Assembly: GCA_011009095.1 (NCBI GenBank) | Contig: VTPC01004631.1 | Location: 35,499-99,498, forward strand | Origin: Ignelater luminosus | Taxonomy: Eukaryota; Arthropoda; Insecta; Coleoptera; Elateridae | Reading direction: 5' to 3' | DNA: 64,000 nt | Part shown: positions 23,563 through 35,838 of the stretch, one piece after another | Layout of the letters: the number at the start of each line of letters is the position of its first letter | Numbering within the stretch: the stretch's first letter is position 1 | Notes under the pieces: generated by a model | The model's database searches: none | Seen by the model: the letters and a program-made list of their open reading frames with translations, nothing else | What the model was told of the DNA's origin: nothing | Made by a program: the position numbers and the translations under genes

Positions 23563-25391
23563 GTAAGATTCTCCAAGGGGCAATTTGGCTTCATGTCACT
23601 TTATTTCCCATTTTTCTCTCCCTGCTCATCACTAATCAGTTCTATGGAGATTTCTTGATAACCTACAAGCTAGTAACAAATTACATTACTTTTCATTGGA
23701 AAAATTCTTACACTCTAAACAAGCAAGCAGGCAGTCAGTCCATGAAGGTTTATTTTGCTTCTTTTATTATTTTCCGTTATTAAAATCATGTTCTTTGCTG
23801 TACATTCTATTCTTAAGAAAAATTGCTTAGAAAATGGTGTCTGAACACAAATATTTCATAACAGGAAAAACATCTATTGCTTGTTAATACTGACAGAGAT
23901 ATTTCAGTAGTTTTGTAATGGGCAAAAGCAGAAACCTTCCACAATCAGATAATTGTGCTTAGGGCAGTTCAATGTCAAAGATATTTGGGGTTCATTAATA
24001 CTTCTCAATGAATGTCTCGAAATAAAGTCAAGATATCAAAGTGAAATAAAAGGGCCAAACTAAATTTGAACAAAAACACTAAAATCAAGCAAAAATAATT
24101 TAGAATTATTGGCAAAAGTTTAAAATCACTTATTAGAATCTTTGCTTTAATTGCTATTCAACTTATAAAAGAATTATTATTATATACCAATTATTACAAG
24201 GATTATTAACTTAAAAGATAAAGGGTCACTTTCTTGACTTAATACAAACGACCACTTCAGAATGAAACTGTTTTGCTCTCAAACCGTTGCAGCATACATC
24301 GCGCTAACCCTTCCCACACCAACTGTATCCAATCTTTGCTAAAACGCATTACTCTAGTAGAACATAGAAAAATAGATTCGTCTAGAATTCTAGATGATTC
24401 AGCAAGCAGGAACCTATTTATTCTAAGAACGAATATATTTAATTTCCATAGCTGAATATAATAAAATGAGTATGTTTCGAAAATCTCCTGTTACTAAAAG
24501 CATATTTTAACACATGAAATAAATACAAGAATATATTTATTTCATTTTCCAAGGTTGATTCTCAGAGAATGTTTCAATAAACTTATGTCTTGACAAAAGA
24601 AATTCTTGTCTGATAATTAAAGATTTGTTTTTCATGGAAATAACAGCATTCAAAGGTATTGCATGATTTAAAATAATAAAACAACACCACTTTTTGAATT
24701 TTCTCGGTGTATACCCAAGACAAGATACATATTGGTTAGACCATTCTTATATATTTCAGTATACTTTTGTAAATAAGGCTTCTGGTATTTTTATAAACTC
24801 TGCAAGTTTGTTGATGTTGTTTTGAACAACCTGTACATTTCTAAAGCCATTTTGTGCTTTTTCATTTGGTTTCTGGATAAATTTCTGTTGATTTTAAAGT
24901 GGAAAGAAATTTTTCACATGATTAGAAATGTTATGTCATGCACATTTATGTTCTACACATTGCTGCTTTAATATGTTGCTTTCGCACTACACTGTGATTT
25001 TGTACATTTGTATTTACAAGAAAATTTAGATGTTTTTGTTAAATATGTGTAGGTATGTGCATAGCTAATGGAGATAGCCGTGATAGATACTTCTTCATGT
25101 GATTGTCGTGGTAGGTTTACGATTTGTCCTGCTGTGTGGCTTTCGTTGCAATCATACTTTTTGTGATCCAAGTTTGATTGGTAACAACCACAGGAATTTG
25201 CTGTATCATAAATTTATTTTGCTGTTTCACAAAAAAAAGGTAGCTTTATGCAAATTTCTATGTTTTTGTTTACTTTTTTGTTTATCCATTGGCATTCTTT
25301 AAATTTTATAGTGGAAGAATTTTTATTACAATTAATAATCAGAATAATAAATTGAATCATTGAGATCAGTTTCTGATTTCACCAATTTATC
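23563..25391 (+). other. NPC1 last intron, 5' part
   Basis: No gene or repeat was recognised. Open frames at 24273-24455 and 25099-25302 lack any family resemblance. Confidence 0.5.
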
Positions 25392-25393
25392 TA

Positions 25394-25835
25394 CAGTGTG
25401 TCCACATTTCAATGCTCACTATTGGGATCTTGGAAATTGTAAGAGATACAAAGTCGGTTAAATTAGAAAAGATTTGGCTATTTTGGAGATCAGTTTACTT
25501 ATGCTTTTGTTTTTTTAAAAAAGTTCACGGCTTACTAAATATTTGCTAAAAACGAAATTATCTTATTTTTTTCAAGTGAAATATCTCAGGAAAGAGCAAA
25601 GATAGAAAAGAACAGCAAAGAGGGTGTTTCAAAGAATTTACTTTGAAACACAAAAAAATTATTTTCGCAATTGTCTTTTGTTTTACTTCGGTGGTAAAAC
25701 GTAAATCCAAATCTTTTCTAATGGAATGCCTACTTGATTTCCATATTACTGAACTGCATGCAATCTTTTCTAATTTAACCGACTTCGTATCTCTTACAAT
25801 TTCCCAATAATGAGCATCGAAATGTGAACACACTG
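25394..25835. mobile_element. 442-bp TIR MITE related to the 2474-3482 family
   Basis: The left end CAGTGTGTCCACATTTCAAT and right end CGAAATGTGAACACACTG are inverted, with TA on both sides (25392-25393, 25836-25837). Arms of about 90 bp include GTAAGAGATAC and GTCGGTTAAATTAGAAAAGA. The inner part of the arms (GGATCTTGGAAAxxGTAAGA) is also shared with the 2474-3482 element, so the two are subfamilies of one group. Confidence 0.85.
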
Positions 25836-28631
25836 TATATTATCAAGTTTTTCTTTAAAATATTCTTTCCCCACCGAGAAAAATTTTTTAATTCAAACAT
25901 TTATAAATTGAATAAATAATTTACCTAAAATGTACCATTACGCAAAGTTGTAGTCTTTTAGACTTGAGGTGATTGTGAAGATGTAAAAAGAATATCCATA
26001 TAAGTCTCAGTCTCAAGTATTTGACGTTATTTTGTAGGAATCTTAAATGAAGTTTCATTATCATTGATAATAAATTAAAATTTGGCAGTCTTAAGATCAT
26101 ACAGGTGTATAATAATATTAAACAATAGGATGTCTTCATAAATTTTCCACTACTCTAATTTTCAGTGTATGAAACTGTCTATTTAATGAAAGAGGTTTTA
26201 GTGGAAAACCATAACTAATTGTAAGCAAATTTTTCAATTTTAGAAACTATGTATAAAAAAATGTAAATAACTAGTAACTTGTAATTACTTAATTTTCTTT
26301 TTTGGTAATGAATTATCTATAAATTGCAAGTTATCATTTATAACAAACTTGATAGAATTGATAGAAAAATATTAACAATTACGGAAATCAAGATTATATT
26401 TTGATCTTAGAAATTACAAAGATAAATCTTACTAGAAAACAATCTAGGATAAACCATAGAGTTGTTGGCCACCGTAGAATTAATTTTCTACTTCTCTGGT
26501 ATACTAATTGGCCGCTAGTCAATTTTTACACTTTTAAAAAAAAAAAGGTATTTATCTGCAGGAAATGCCTAAAGTCGCAAAACAAAAACAGTATTCTAAA
26601 TGCTATTTGGAGCACTCGATTCGAGAAGCACTTAGTGCTATTGAAAATGGCTTGGGGCAGCATCAGGAAGCCTAAAGTTTGGTATCCCAAGAGTTACATT
26701 ACAATTTAGATTAAGTACAAAATTTAAAAAAATTTCATGGTCCAAACTCTATATTGACTGTACAAGGAAAAAATTTATTGAAAAAGTGGATAATAACGTC
26801 CTATATGAAAGGGTTTCCTCAGCGAGAACAAGACATGAAGAAATTTGTTAAGAGAATTTTTGGATGCTGTTTCAAGACAAAATCCATTTACAAATAGTAA
26901 GCTTGGTACCAGCTAGCCTTTTTAAAAAGACATCTAGACATTGGTTTAAGAACATCACAGGTTGTGACTTCTGCAAGTTCAAACGTATCTGAAGGGGATA
27001 TAAAAAAAATGGTTTGAATCTGTAGGACAGTATTTGGATGAAAAGGATTTAAAGTATATCCTTCAGGACTCAAAAAGGGTTTACAACAGAGATAAGATGA
27101 ATTTTATGTTATGTCCCAAAAATAAGAAAGTGTTGGCTCCAAGAGGCAGCCGCAACATTTATAAGATAGAGCATAATTCCAAAGTCAGTTTAAAGGTTAC
27201 ATTTACGTTCTCTGCGAATGGAAAGACCACACCACCAATTATAATCTATCCTTATAAAAGGCTGCCACAAGAAATAGTAAAATCAGTGCCCAAGGGTTGG
27301 AGACTTGATTGTATGGAAAAGGGATGAATAACAAAAGAAGCCTTTTATGTATACATTGGGAATGTATTATATCCTCACTTAAAAGAAAATCATGTGATAT
27401 TTCCAATGATCTTTTTTTTGAAGTAATCACCAAAGAAAGATTTGCTCATGTTTTGGAGAAGGCTATACAAGATTCTTTGTGCCAGCTACAATAGAGAAAA
27501 GTTTTCGAGCATGTGGGCTTTGCCCATGGGATAGTTCAACTATTGATTTCATTAAATGCTTAGGCAAGAATAAATGTAAAGAAAGTATCCCGAAACCAGA
27601 ACAATGTGAAAATGGTCTATTAACATTCATAAAGTTTAAAAATATTTGTGGAATAAATACAGTATAAAAGTTCAAAAATTTTGAAGAAGACAAAACTTAC
27701 AATGAAGATCTTTTAAAACTATACAACATATAGAAATATTTCAAAAGAAACTTGAAGGAACAAAATGACAACGTAAGTAACGATAGCCACGAACCTCGAG
27801 AATAAGGAAATGATATAAATATTGAACAAAACATACAGGAAATTTACACTAAAAAAGATATTTGGGCAGCGATGTCCTGGAAGCTTCAACAAAAGAACTG
27901 TATATTTGCACTAGTAAAAATTTCTGTACAGTGATTAATAATACACCAGAAGCTACAAATAAACAATTTAAACTTTGCAGTAGCAGTATAGAACACTTTA
28001 ATTCCTGTGATATGAAAGAGGCTGAGGAGAGAGATTATGACTTCAATATGAACAGTTTATCAGAAAAATCCTGCACGATAGATGAAGAAAAATATGAAAA
28101 TAATGGTAAAGATTTTGACTTGTGATTTTACAAAATGATATGGATTCTAATGTTGTAATTGAATACATTTGTAACAGCAGATAAAGGAAACCAACCACTA
28201 TCACCAGAAATATAATGATATAATGGATAAAGCTTACCTTATTCGCCACATCTTACTACTTACAGAAGACTTTTACAGCTCGTATCACAGGATAGTGTTG
28301 CCAATAATTAATTCACCTCTCTTTAACTAAATTATCTTCAATTACACCCAAGAAACGGTTTTTGATTCACTTATTGTCAATAAAACACAAGACATTAACT
28401 GAATAAATTTAATATTATTAAAACGATTAATCAGACTAACAAAAAAGGTACGAAATTAATAACTGTTTCTTTTCAACAAATAAAATGCAACCGAATATAA
28501 AATCAAACTTCAATTATTACGAAATGAGTTAAATAATAATTATTACAGCTACAAAAAGGTCTTACAGCACGAAAATTATTAAACTATTATAAATGAAATA
28601 TAAAAAAATACTTGAAACGTCCAAATATATT

Positions 28632-28713
28632 AGAGAACTACTTTCATTGACAAATTATTGAGAACTACTTTCAATAACAAAATATGGAGAACTACTCTGA
28701 AAATTATAATTCG
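28632..28713. repeat. Three tandem copies of a 28-bp unit
   Basis: GAGAACTACT followed by TTCATTGACAA or a variant recurs at 28632, 28660 and 28687. It lies in the non-coding stretch that interrupts the Tigger relic. Confidence 0.75.
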
Positions 28714-29345
28714 TTCCCTTTTATAACCTTATTTACCGCCCATGATAAGGCATTGTTTCTTAGTATATGTGGTGCCGAATGTCTCACGCATTTTACAGAA
28801 TTATACTAGGTGGTCCTTCTTGAAAGTACATCAGTGCTGCACCTACCTAGAAAAAATAACTGTTCCCTTGAAATCCCACAAAGGCTTTTACTGGTAACTA
28901 ACAAATATTTCTTTTCGAAGGAATTTCTAAATGTTGTGCAACATTTCTTAAATTAACTTAAATTCTATAACTTACTATTTCCAACAACATTGATAACTTT
29001 GAACGAACGACTGAAATTCCTGAAACTATGAATTTGAATAAAACTCTTGATGATTTTATAAATCTGACCCAAAACTACAGAACGAAAAGGAAAAAAACAA
29101 TCCAAAAAATTACCCTTTGTGTTAACTTCTACAGGATGGAAAGAAATTCATAATAGAAAAGAGCAAGCAAAAAAGAATGCCGAGGCACAAAAAGAAGGAA
29201 AAAGGCTAATTAGACTAGAAAAATGAAAACAACAGAAAGTCCAGCAAATGGTGATAAAGAAGGCTAAAACAAATGAGAAACAAATTGGAAAAAGAAATTC
29301 CAAAAAAGATAAAGTGTTAACCCCAGAAGAAATAATCCTATTGAC

Positions 29346-29633
29346 GTGGCCAAAAAACAATTGTTTCAGGATGATTACAATAAAAAGAATGACATTTTGT
29401 CTAATATTACCATAAAAAGTTCGACTACTATGTGCTCCATTGAATACAAATTTAAAAATCCTAAAATTTATAAAGGCCTATGTTACATCTGTGCATGCAA
29501 TATTTCAGAGAGTAGATTTGGAATGAAATGTTTCACCTGTAACAGAACTTACCACATTCGATGCATTATAAAAAATGTTACTAATGATGAAAACCAAGTT
29601 TTTCAATGTAGTGCTTGTAAATGTAAAAAATAG
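29346..29633 (+). pseudogene. PHD-like zinc finger, C-terminal part of the Tigger relic
   Basis: This intact 95-residue frame has the spacing C-x2-C (CYICAC, with a further C), then C-x2-C (KCFTCNRTYHIRC) and C-x2-C (FQCSACKC). The order Cys4-His-Cys3 and the TYH.RC core match a PHD/RING-type finger. Similar fingers are attached to some insect pogo-type transposases. It reads in a different frame from the preceding linker and directly follows it, so it is best seen as the transposon's own C terminus rather than a host gene. Confidence 0.7.
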
Positions 29634-29640
29634 ATTTGCG

Positions 29641-30745
29641 AAAGTTATATTATTTTGTCAGAATTTAGCCTAAGGTTTGTATTACTGTTTTTTTTAATAA
29701 ATTCAATTAAAAATATCATTTTATGTTTTTTGTTACATATAAAAAATTAAAAACCTCTGGCCAATGACTGTGGTTTTTTCAACTTCCTAGTAAAAATATT
29801 TTTGTTAAATTCTGTATACTAGCTAATTGAAAAACGTTGATACCAATGTAAAAAGTAAGATAAAATTATCATCAAATTGCAGAGTTAAAAATGTCATACA
29901 CCAACGCTTAAGTGGCCAATAACTGTACAGTTTACCCTATTAGGCTGGCCAACTGTTTCAAAGAGTAGAAAAGAAAAAGTCCATATTTAAAAAAATGAAA
30001 TTAATGATAGGTTCAAAAAGATAGAATGTATCAAAGATCTCTAAACTCTAGTTGATAGACGGAAAAAGCTTGTCCCGCAAATGCATAGTTCATTTCTGAA
30101 TATCAAAAAGTTAAAAATCAAAAATTTTACTTTTTCTTAATATTTTGGAAATTGTAGTGTATACTCAATTTCTTTTCAACATACAGAAACTTGCTTCATT
30201 CTAGAAATTTTGTTATTGCAGTGTTAATGATTCTAATATTCAGAATTAAATTTGATACATGTACATTAATATTAACATTTGCTAGTCAATTTAATTCAGG
30301 AAGAGATGTTTCATATCTGTTTCTTCTTAATAATTATTCATTTTATGTTTAATTCTAACTCGTTTATAATAAAATTAATTTTTCTGAAGTCTAGCTATAC
30401 ATAATGAGTGTTTCAAAACTAAAATCAAGGTAACCTATGCACTAATAAATGTTTGTTAAGTAATGAATCTTCAATGATGTTTTAAGACTGATAGTAGTAA
30501 TTTTATAAGGGAAATGAAATATGTTTTGTAATTTATTAACTGAGCTTAATTATGAGATTTTTGAAACACTCATTACAAGTATTTCATAATTTAGACTTCA
30601 TTATTCTGCTTTGTTGAAATATTCTTTTAAATTTTATTTTCTCATTCTGCATCTATTAACTTTTCTTTTTATAACGATTGTGGTACATAGTACATCAACT
30701 TTTTTTAAGCTATAATTGTACAAAAAAAATACTTTTTTTGTTTGT
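29641..30745 (+). other. NPC1 last intron, between Tigger and Harbinger relics
   Basis: AT-rich, with no gene recognised. Two TGGCCAATxACTGT words (about 29758 and 29913) recur but no element boundary is clear. Confidence 0.4.
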
Positions 30746-30748
30746 TTA

Positions 30749-31235
30749 GTGCCACTTTACACAATAACAAATTTTTTATAAAATTTGGTATCTAATTTGC
30801 TACATAACAAATTTTTTAAAACAGGTTCTAAATACTGATGAATTTGTTACCAAATCGGCGCACTACATCGGCGCAAAGCAACCACTAAGTTTGAGGTTAA
30901 GTTCAATAGCATTTGATCGAAAATGTGGTTATCCGTGGTTGTTTCTCAGGTGCAAGTATTTTATAATTATTTGTAATAATAATAAAAAATGAGTTGGTCA
31001 AAAGAACAAGTGATGTTGTTAATTGACGAATATCAAATATTTATTTGTCAACCAATGGCAAGGTCAAATATTATGCGTAGTTGCTATCTGCACATATTTT
31101 CTTATAAATTTGTTTTCAAATTTGTTATAACGTGTTATACATGATGTTTTATAAATAAGAATTTTTATCATAAAAAATTTAAGTGAAATTTGTTCAGAAA
31201 TTTTATAAAAAATTTGTTACCGTGTAAAGCGGCAC
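30749..31235 (+). mobile_element. PIF/Harbinger-derived MITE with TTA duplication
   Basis: The left end GTGCCACTTTACACAATAAC and right end GTTACCGTGTAAAGCGGCAC are inverted (about 38 bp, continuing through AAATTTTTTATAAAATTT). They are flanked by direct TTA duplications (30746-30748, 31236-31238), the usual PIF/Harbinger target. An ATG at 30989 opens a 51-codon frame beginning MSWSKEQVMLLIDEYQ, which resembles the Myb/SANT-like DNA-binding protein of Harbinger elements. It degenerates after about 25 residues. The element ends only 64 bp before the NPC1 terminal exon. Confidence 0.85.
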
Positions 31236-31299
31236 TTACACAATAAATAATCTACAGTTTAATGTCACAACATTATTGTTATTTTGTTTTTTATTATAG

Positions 31300-31421
31300 G
31301 CATGATGCAACATAGAAGAAGTAGATCAATTAACACTGATCCAACGGTGGTATCACCACTGTTGCATCCCTCTACATCAAGTGCCCTCAACTACAATAGT
31401 ATAACACCTATCAACACATAA
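31300..31421 (+). CDS. NPC1: NPC1 terminal coding exon
   Basis: A polypyrimidine-rich acceptor (TTTTTTATTATAG, ending 31299) opens an exon that, joined in phase 1 to 21640, reads G-MMQHRRSRSINTDPTVVS and then 21 more residues to TAA at 31419-31421. The tail is basic at first, then Ser/Thr/Pro-rich with an SPLLHP dileucine; human NPC1 also ends in a dileucine-type lysosomal signal (LLNF). If 22607-22689 (with or without the microexon) is included instead, the exon is read in phase 0 and stops at once (Ala, then TGA at 31303-31305). An undetected intermediate exon could reconcile the two. Confidence 0.7.
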
Positions 31422-31760
31422 ATAGACTTTACATTTACTTAGGTACTTTATAATAGCACTTGATAGAAGTTTTAAATGACACATTTTTAGGAACATTCAA
31501 TTTGTTAACTCTGTTTTGTTTTATATTTAAACAGCTTCTCTCATATTTTATATTTCTTTTTAGTACTGTTTGTATATGAATTCATTTGGCTTATTTATTA
31601 TAATTGTACATGTTTACTGGATAGAATCTTAACCAAAGTATTTATTTTTTTAAAAACTTTTAGTTTAGGAATGAAAGGTATTATTACTTCCTTTGAAATA
31701 AGTATGCTACGTTAAATTATTAGATAATAAATAAAAGACTGTCTGCATTTTATTTATTTA
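31422..31760 (+). other. NPC1: NPC1 3' untranslated region with polyadenylation signals
   Basis: After the TAA the sequence is AT-rich and without open frames. Overlapping AATAAA hexamers lie at 31726-31731 and 31730-31735, about 305 bp after the stop. Further AATAAA or ATTAAA hexamers occur beyond this to about 33.4 kb, so a longer 3'UTR is possible. The exact cleavage site cannot be fixed here. Confidence 0.5.
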
Positions 31761-34692
31761 TGTGTGAAATATTTTTTTATAACATATCTAACAATTTTAA
31801 AATAACATTGAAGAATAGGAGTAGGTATTTATTAAAGTGCAGACATTTTTAAAATTGTTATTAATTCAAAATTATTTAAATCCAAATGAAATATTAGCAT
31901 TTAACTATAATCTCTTAAATTGTAACACATTTTTTAATTTTAAAATAATTTCAAGATGTAACTAGTCTTTATGTACCAGATGTAAAGAAGGTCGTAAATA
32001 TTTGTAAAATTTTAATAACCTTGTTTGTAATGTTTTTCTTATTTGCACCTGTTGAAGTGTGAAATGTGCAGACAAACTGATAAGTAGAAAGAGTACTTAA
32101 TTAAAATATGCATGGAAAAAAGAAATAACTGGAATCTTGAAGAGAGGAGCACGTCAAACTCCTTTTCTCTGAGATTCTAATTATCTCTTGTTGTATGTAT
32201 TCTACTTGAGTGTTCTTTACATTTATTAATTTATTTATGTCCTAGATCCATCAATATAACTCACCGTTTTTCTTAGAGTTGTTAAGTAGTAAATCTTTTT
32301 ACTTGATTAAATCCTGTAAAATTGTTTTTATGCATTAAAAATATTAAATTATTCCCTTTACATCTTGTACATTTTATCTCTTTAATAAAACCTGTTCAAC
32401 ACTCTCTTATAATTAGTTATAATAGACTGCTATATTTTCTCGCCGTGGTAATTATTTTGATCAAGTCCAAGCTAACTTAATTCATTTACTTAATTCCTGC
32501 TATGTTTCAGAAAACTGAAAGAGAAAAGTTTAGCAATGAAGCTAAAAAGATTGTAATAACTTTGTAGTTGGCAGGAACATGTTTATTATTACGTACAGAA
32601 GTACTTTTTATCATTTAGATTAATCAGGCTAGTTGTTCTAGTAGGCTGTGTTAGAAGACTGCAGTTTTTATAAGTGAAGAACTGTAATAAAAGGCAAACT
32701 ATTTATACTTAAGTGCAGATTTGAATAGTAAGAAGTACTTCTGGTTTTTTATTTCGCTTTAGTATACAATTATTTTCCTAATTGTTAATATATCTTACAC
32801 AAACAACAAAGTGCTTTTATAAAAATACAAGTTAGTTTGGTTTCAGTTTTTTTTTTTCTGATATATACGTATAAGTTTGGTTTTGTGAGTAAAACACTTT
32901 TGTAGGGTGGTGTCCCAAAAACTGTCCATTAGGTATAGTTATTGCTCATTTATTTTTAATTTAGATTAATCACAGGGTATTGTAGGTAATCTTTTATAAA
33001 TTTATTAAACGCTGAGTTGTTTGTAATTTGCCAGTGTGTAAAAATATTAAATATGATACTGTACGATGATGTGGTAATTATGCATGATGAATGTGTGTTA
33101 CTAATATCACTGTTCTATTTAAATGATTAAATTAAAAGAACATGAACAGAGATGTAAATTTTGTATCTGGTAAATTTTATAAAACAGAAGATCATTGATT
33201 AGTTTTATTAACATTCCACATTCATAAGTAATTCTCTGTTGCAGAAGGAAAGGATGTATTATTTGTGCTTGCTTCATTATTTTCATAAGATGTTTGAAAG
33301 TAAAGGCACTATTAGTTAAATGAAGATTTGTATGGTATATTGCTGTTTATGAAATTATGTTTAATAAATGTATACTTTGTATAATCTTTTGTATTACTTA
33401 TTCACATAATTTATATCCTCATCACACATATCCAATATTTGTATAATTGTAATAAACATACTCCTGTTTCACACCTTATTCAGGATAATTGATATCTTTA
33501 AATGAGGACTTATTCGACTTTCCTGTAAAAAGTTAAAGCTTCAATAAGGGTCTTTTTTTATTCCCAATGTTATATTAGGTGTATTCTAATAAATAAACAA
33601 AAAACAGTATCTAAACTTACTAAAAATTAGATTTTGTTTTAATTGCTATTAAAGATTAGAAGTTTGAATTATAGAAAGGCAAAATAAGAAATTCTTTTCT
33701 AAAGCTAAATTGCATTCCTTGACCAATATCAAACCTACTTTGCCTTATAATTTTTTTTCCTAAAGTGCACCATTTCTGAGATATAGGGTGTCAAAGTTTA
33801 ATTGAAAACGAGAAATTGTAAGTTTGATACTTGTATCTTGGAAATAGTGGGAAATTTGTGGAAAAAAGTGATATGGCTTAATTTCTATAGAGGAAAGCAA
33901 TGCAAATAATTGTATCCTATTTCTGAGATAATGTATGACCGTACCATAGGCCATTGAATTTGAGAGGTTTAGAAAAATTCAGTTTTACTTAAAAATGACG
34001 CAGGCTTAGAATAACAAGTTTCAGATGCATACTTATAGGAATTTTTTCCTTAAGATCACTTGAAGAATCACCTCTCCAAGTTTGTTACTATATTTAAGTT
34101 ACACCCTGTATATTACTTGTAAGTTTTATGACAACTTACAAATACCATTAATTATATCCTGTGATCAAAAAACAAATCATTGAAGCATGTCATGACAGAC
34201 AAATCCATAAAGGCGTACCTGATATTGAAGAAGTTGTTGTTTACATATGACATACTGTTGGTGTCAAATTACACTGTAAGTTTCTCATTTTACACATACG
34301 CAATCTTTCCTTTGGGTTACTTTGATTAATTCGTTTTTGATTGCGTTATACCAACCAAAGGAACATGATATTTAACAAAGCCATAATAATAATAATAATA
34401 AATCTATCTAGTAAACAGTGCAAAAAGAATATAGGTAAGTTGGGTAAATTAAACCTGTTTTGTCTCAGAATTTGCGTCAACATGCGAGTTGTTCTTGAGT
34501 ACATCCTGTATTACATTCACATTCATATTTGAAAGATGTAGCTTGTAACGTTTTACAAGATTTTGAATATTCTATGTGTGAACTGTGAAGTATTTCTTGT
34601 TTTCATTTTGATTGATTGATTTTCTCATATTGCCTTGTTTTTATTTATCAATGAGCTTTCTATTCCAATTTTTCAATCATTATCATCCATAA
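31761..34692. other. Intergenic AT-rich DNA
   Basis: No supported gene. The block 33.75-34.11 kb has a right edge ACACCCTGTA (34101-34110) and an opposite-facing ATAGGGTGTCAAAG near 33784, so it may be a degraded transposon. A (TAA)n microsatellite lies at 34384-34401. Confidence 0.4.
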
Positions 34693-34694
34693 TA

Positions 34695-35125
34695 CAGTGT
34701 TCATAAATGTTTCTGGATCCGGTGGGCTGTGAAATCATGCCTGCGGCTGCATTTGCCGCCTTTTGAAAAACAATATGTATTAGAATGTTTGTCACGTTAC
34801 ACGCATTGCATCGTTGTTATGATGGTTGCCTAATCGTATGTTTTTTAAGAATTAATAAGTTAAAATTAGTTGTTAAACCTACTTCAGTCATGAAAAAGAC
34901 TTTTTCGTACAATAAGCGCAATTAGAGAGAAAAAATGTAGAACAATACAACAAATTTCAGCACAAGATCAACTAAATTGATAAATGCAGGAGAACGACGT
35001 TTGCAATTGGCAAATGACAGAAAACAAATACATACTTATTTGTTATTGAAATAAATCAGCAAAGCAGCACATCAAAATTAGATTCCACAGCCAACTAGAC
35101 CCAGAAACATTTATGAACACTTTGT
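34695..35125. mobile_element. 431-bp TIR MITE
   Basis: The left end CAGTGTTCATAAATGTTTCT and right end AGAAACATTTATGAACACTT are inverted (arms about 40 bp, including GGNTCNxGTxGGCTGTG). TA lies at both edges (34693-34694, 35126-35127). There is no coding content. Confidence 0.8.
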
Positions 35126-35177
35126 ATACATAAGGTTGCCAGACGTGTGTGGGTGCCCCACCTGACACGTTCTTTGC

Positions 35178-35242
35178 GGCAAACTTTCCTTCTCGTGATA
35201 AAAAGATACACTTTACTCACTTGTTGCATAAATAACTATTTT
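35178..35242. repeat. Dispersed repeat, copy 1
   Basis: CAAACTTTCCTTCTCGT, then AAAAGATACACTT and TTGTTGCATAAATAACTATT, occur here and again at 53305-53360 with the same order. This copy has an extra TACTCAC. The family is unidentified. Confidence 0.75.
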
Positions 35243-35598
35243 ATTATTTTATATACAGGGCGTGACAATGTCACTTTTTTATCTTAAATATGATGGTATA
35301 CGTATCTTTAAACATTTGGATTCTCCATGGAATCTGCTTTTTATCAATATAGGTTTGCCATGTCTATGATGCATCATTTAGCAATAATTTTTAAAAACCA
35401 AATATTTTTCGTTTTATAGGTTTGCATTAGTGGACTGTGGGTCACAGACAATTTAAGCAACAGGATTAAGTAGTTTTTGCACATGCATGATCATGATAAC
35501 TGGCTGTCAGAGTGCATCAAGAAAATGTATAAAAAGATAGCGCTTTCTAGTTTAACCATTTGCAGCATTTTTTAAACACAGACCAGCTTATAGTGGTT

Positions 35599-35838
35599 AA
35601 ACAAGTAAACCAACTCTTACGAAAAGCGAGAAACTAACTCGGAAACAAAATGTTGATGTTGAATGATATTTCTGCGTTTCTATAATAGATGTCAAGACGA
35701 TTGTACATGCACGCCAAATGAGTAAAAGTAATGACATCTGCTCGAACATACCCGTATTACTGCTAAACTATTAGTTGAAGGTCATCAGACAGCGTTTGAA
35801 AAGAACAAAGGACTTTTAAAGAGTTGGTTTACTTGTTA
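35599..35838. repeat. Short inverted repeat
   Basis: AACAAGTAAACCAACTCTT at about 35600 is inverted as AAGAGTTGGTTTACTTGTT at about 35819. It lies in the relic region that starts with TACAGGGCGTGACAATG near 35260. The arms are only about 20 bp, and no target duplication was seen. Confidence 0.5.

Larger units (their letters stand above)
26565..29640 (+). pseudogene. Pogo/Tigger-like transposase relic with C-terminal PHD-like finger
   Basis: From an ATG at 26565 the frame reads MPKVAKQKQYSKCYLEHSIR and EALSAIENG. After a frameshift comes KFGIPRVTLQFRLSTKFK, the pipsqueak-type helix-turn-helix of pogo/Tigger (jerky-like) transposases. A DDE-region block lies at about 27000-27470, with stops and shifts (WFESVGQYLDEKDLKYILQ..., LAPRGSRNIYKIEHNSKVSL, KTTPPIIIYPYKRLP). 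EKSFRACGLCPWDSSTIDF follows at about 27491. Near 29130-29340 is a Lys/Glu-rich linker, then the finger described below. Multiple stops make it non-functional. The stretch 28.13-29.05 kb is non-coding and may be a later insertion. It lies inside the last NPC1 intron. Confidence 0.85.
6815..31421 (+). other. NPC1: NPC1 gene, coding span inside the window (first exon missing)
   Basis: This span holds a Niemann-Pick C1 intracellular cholesterol transporter. The family sits in late endosome/lysosome membranes, takes cholesterol from NPC2 in the lumen and moves it into the membrane. The exons below join in consistent phase. Using 6815-7199, 7266-7558, 12816-13005, 13411-13476, 16791-16910, 17918-18587, 18674-20043, 20768-21640 and 31300-31421 gives exactly 4089 nt, or 1362 residues plus stop, without the signal-peptide exon. 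Human NPC1 is 1278 residues. Introns range from 66 bp (7200-7265) to several kb and contain many transposon relics. I cannot tell from sequence alone whether it is the widely expressed (1a-like) or gut-type (1b-like) insect paralogue. No upstream ATG plus signal peptide with a good donor was found in 1-6814. Confidence 0.95.

Noticed and set aside
28270-28830. Possible solo LTR inside the Tigger relic
   Set aside because: No TG...CA ends with a matching target duplication could be placed.
33784-34108. Possible TIR element between ATAGGGTGTC and ACACCCTGTA
   Set aside because: The ends share only the GGGTGT core; the adjoining bases do not pair, so boundaries are unsupported.
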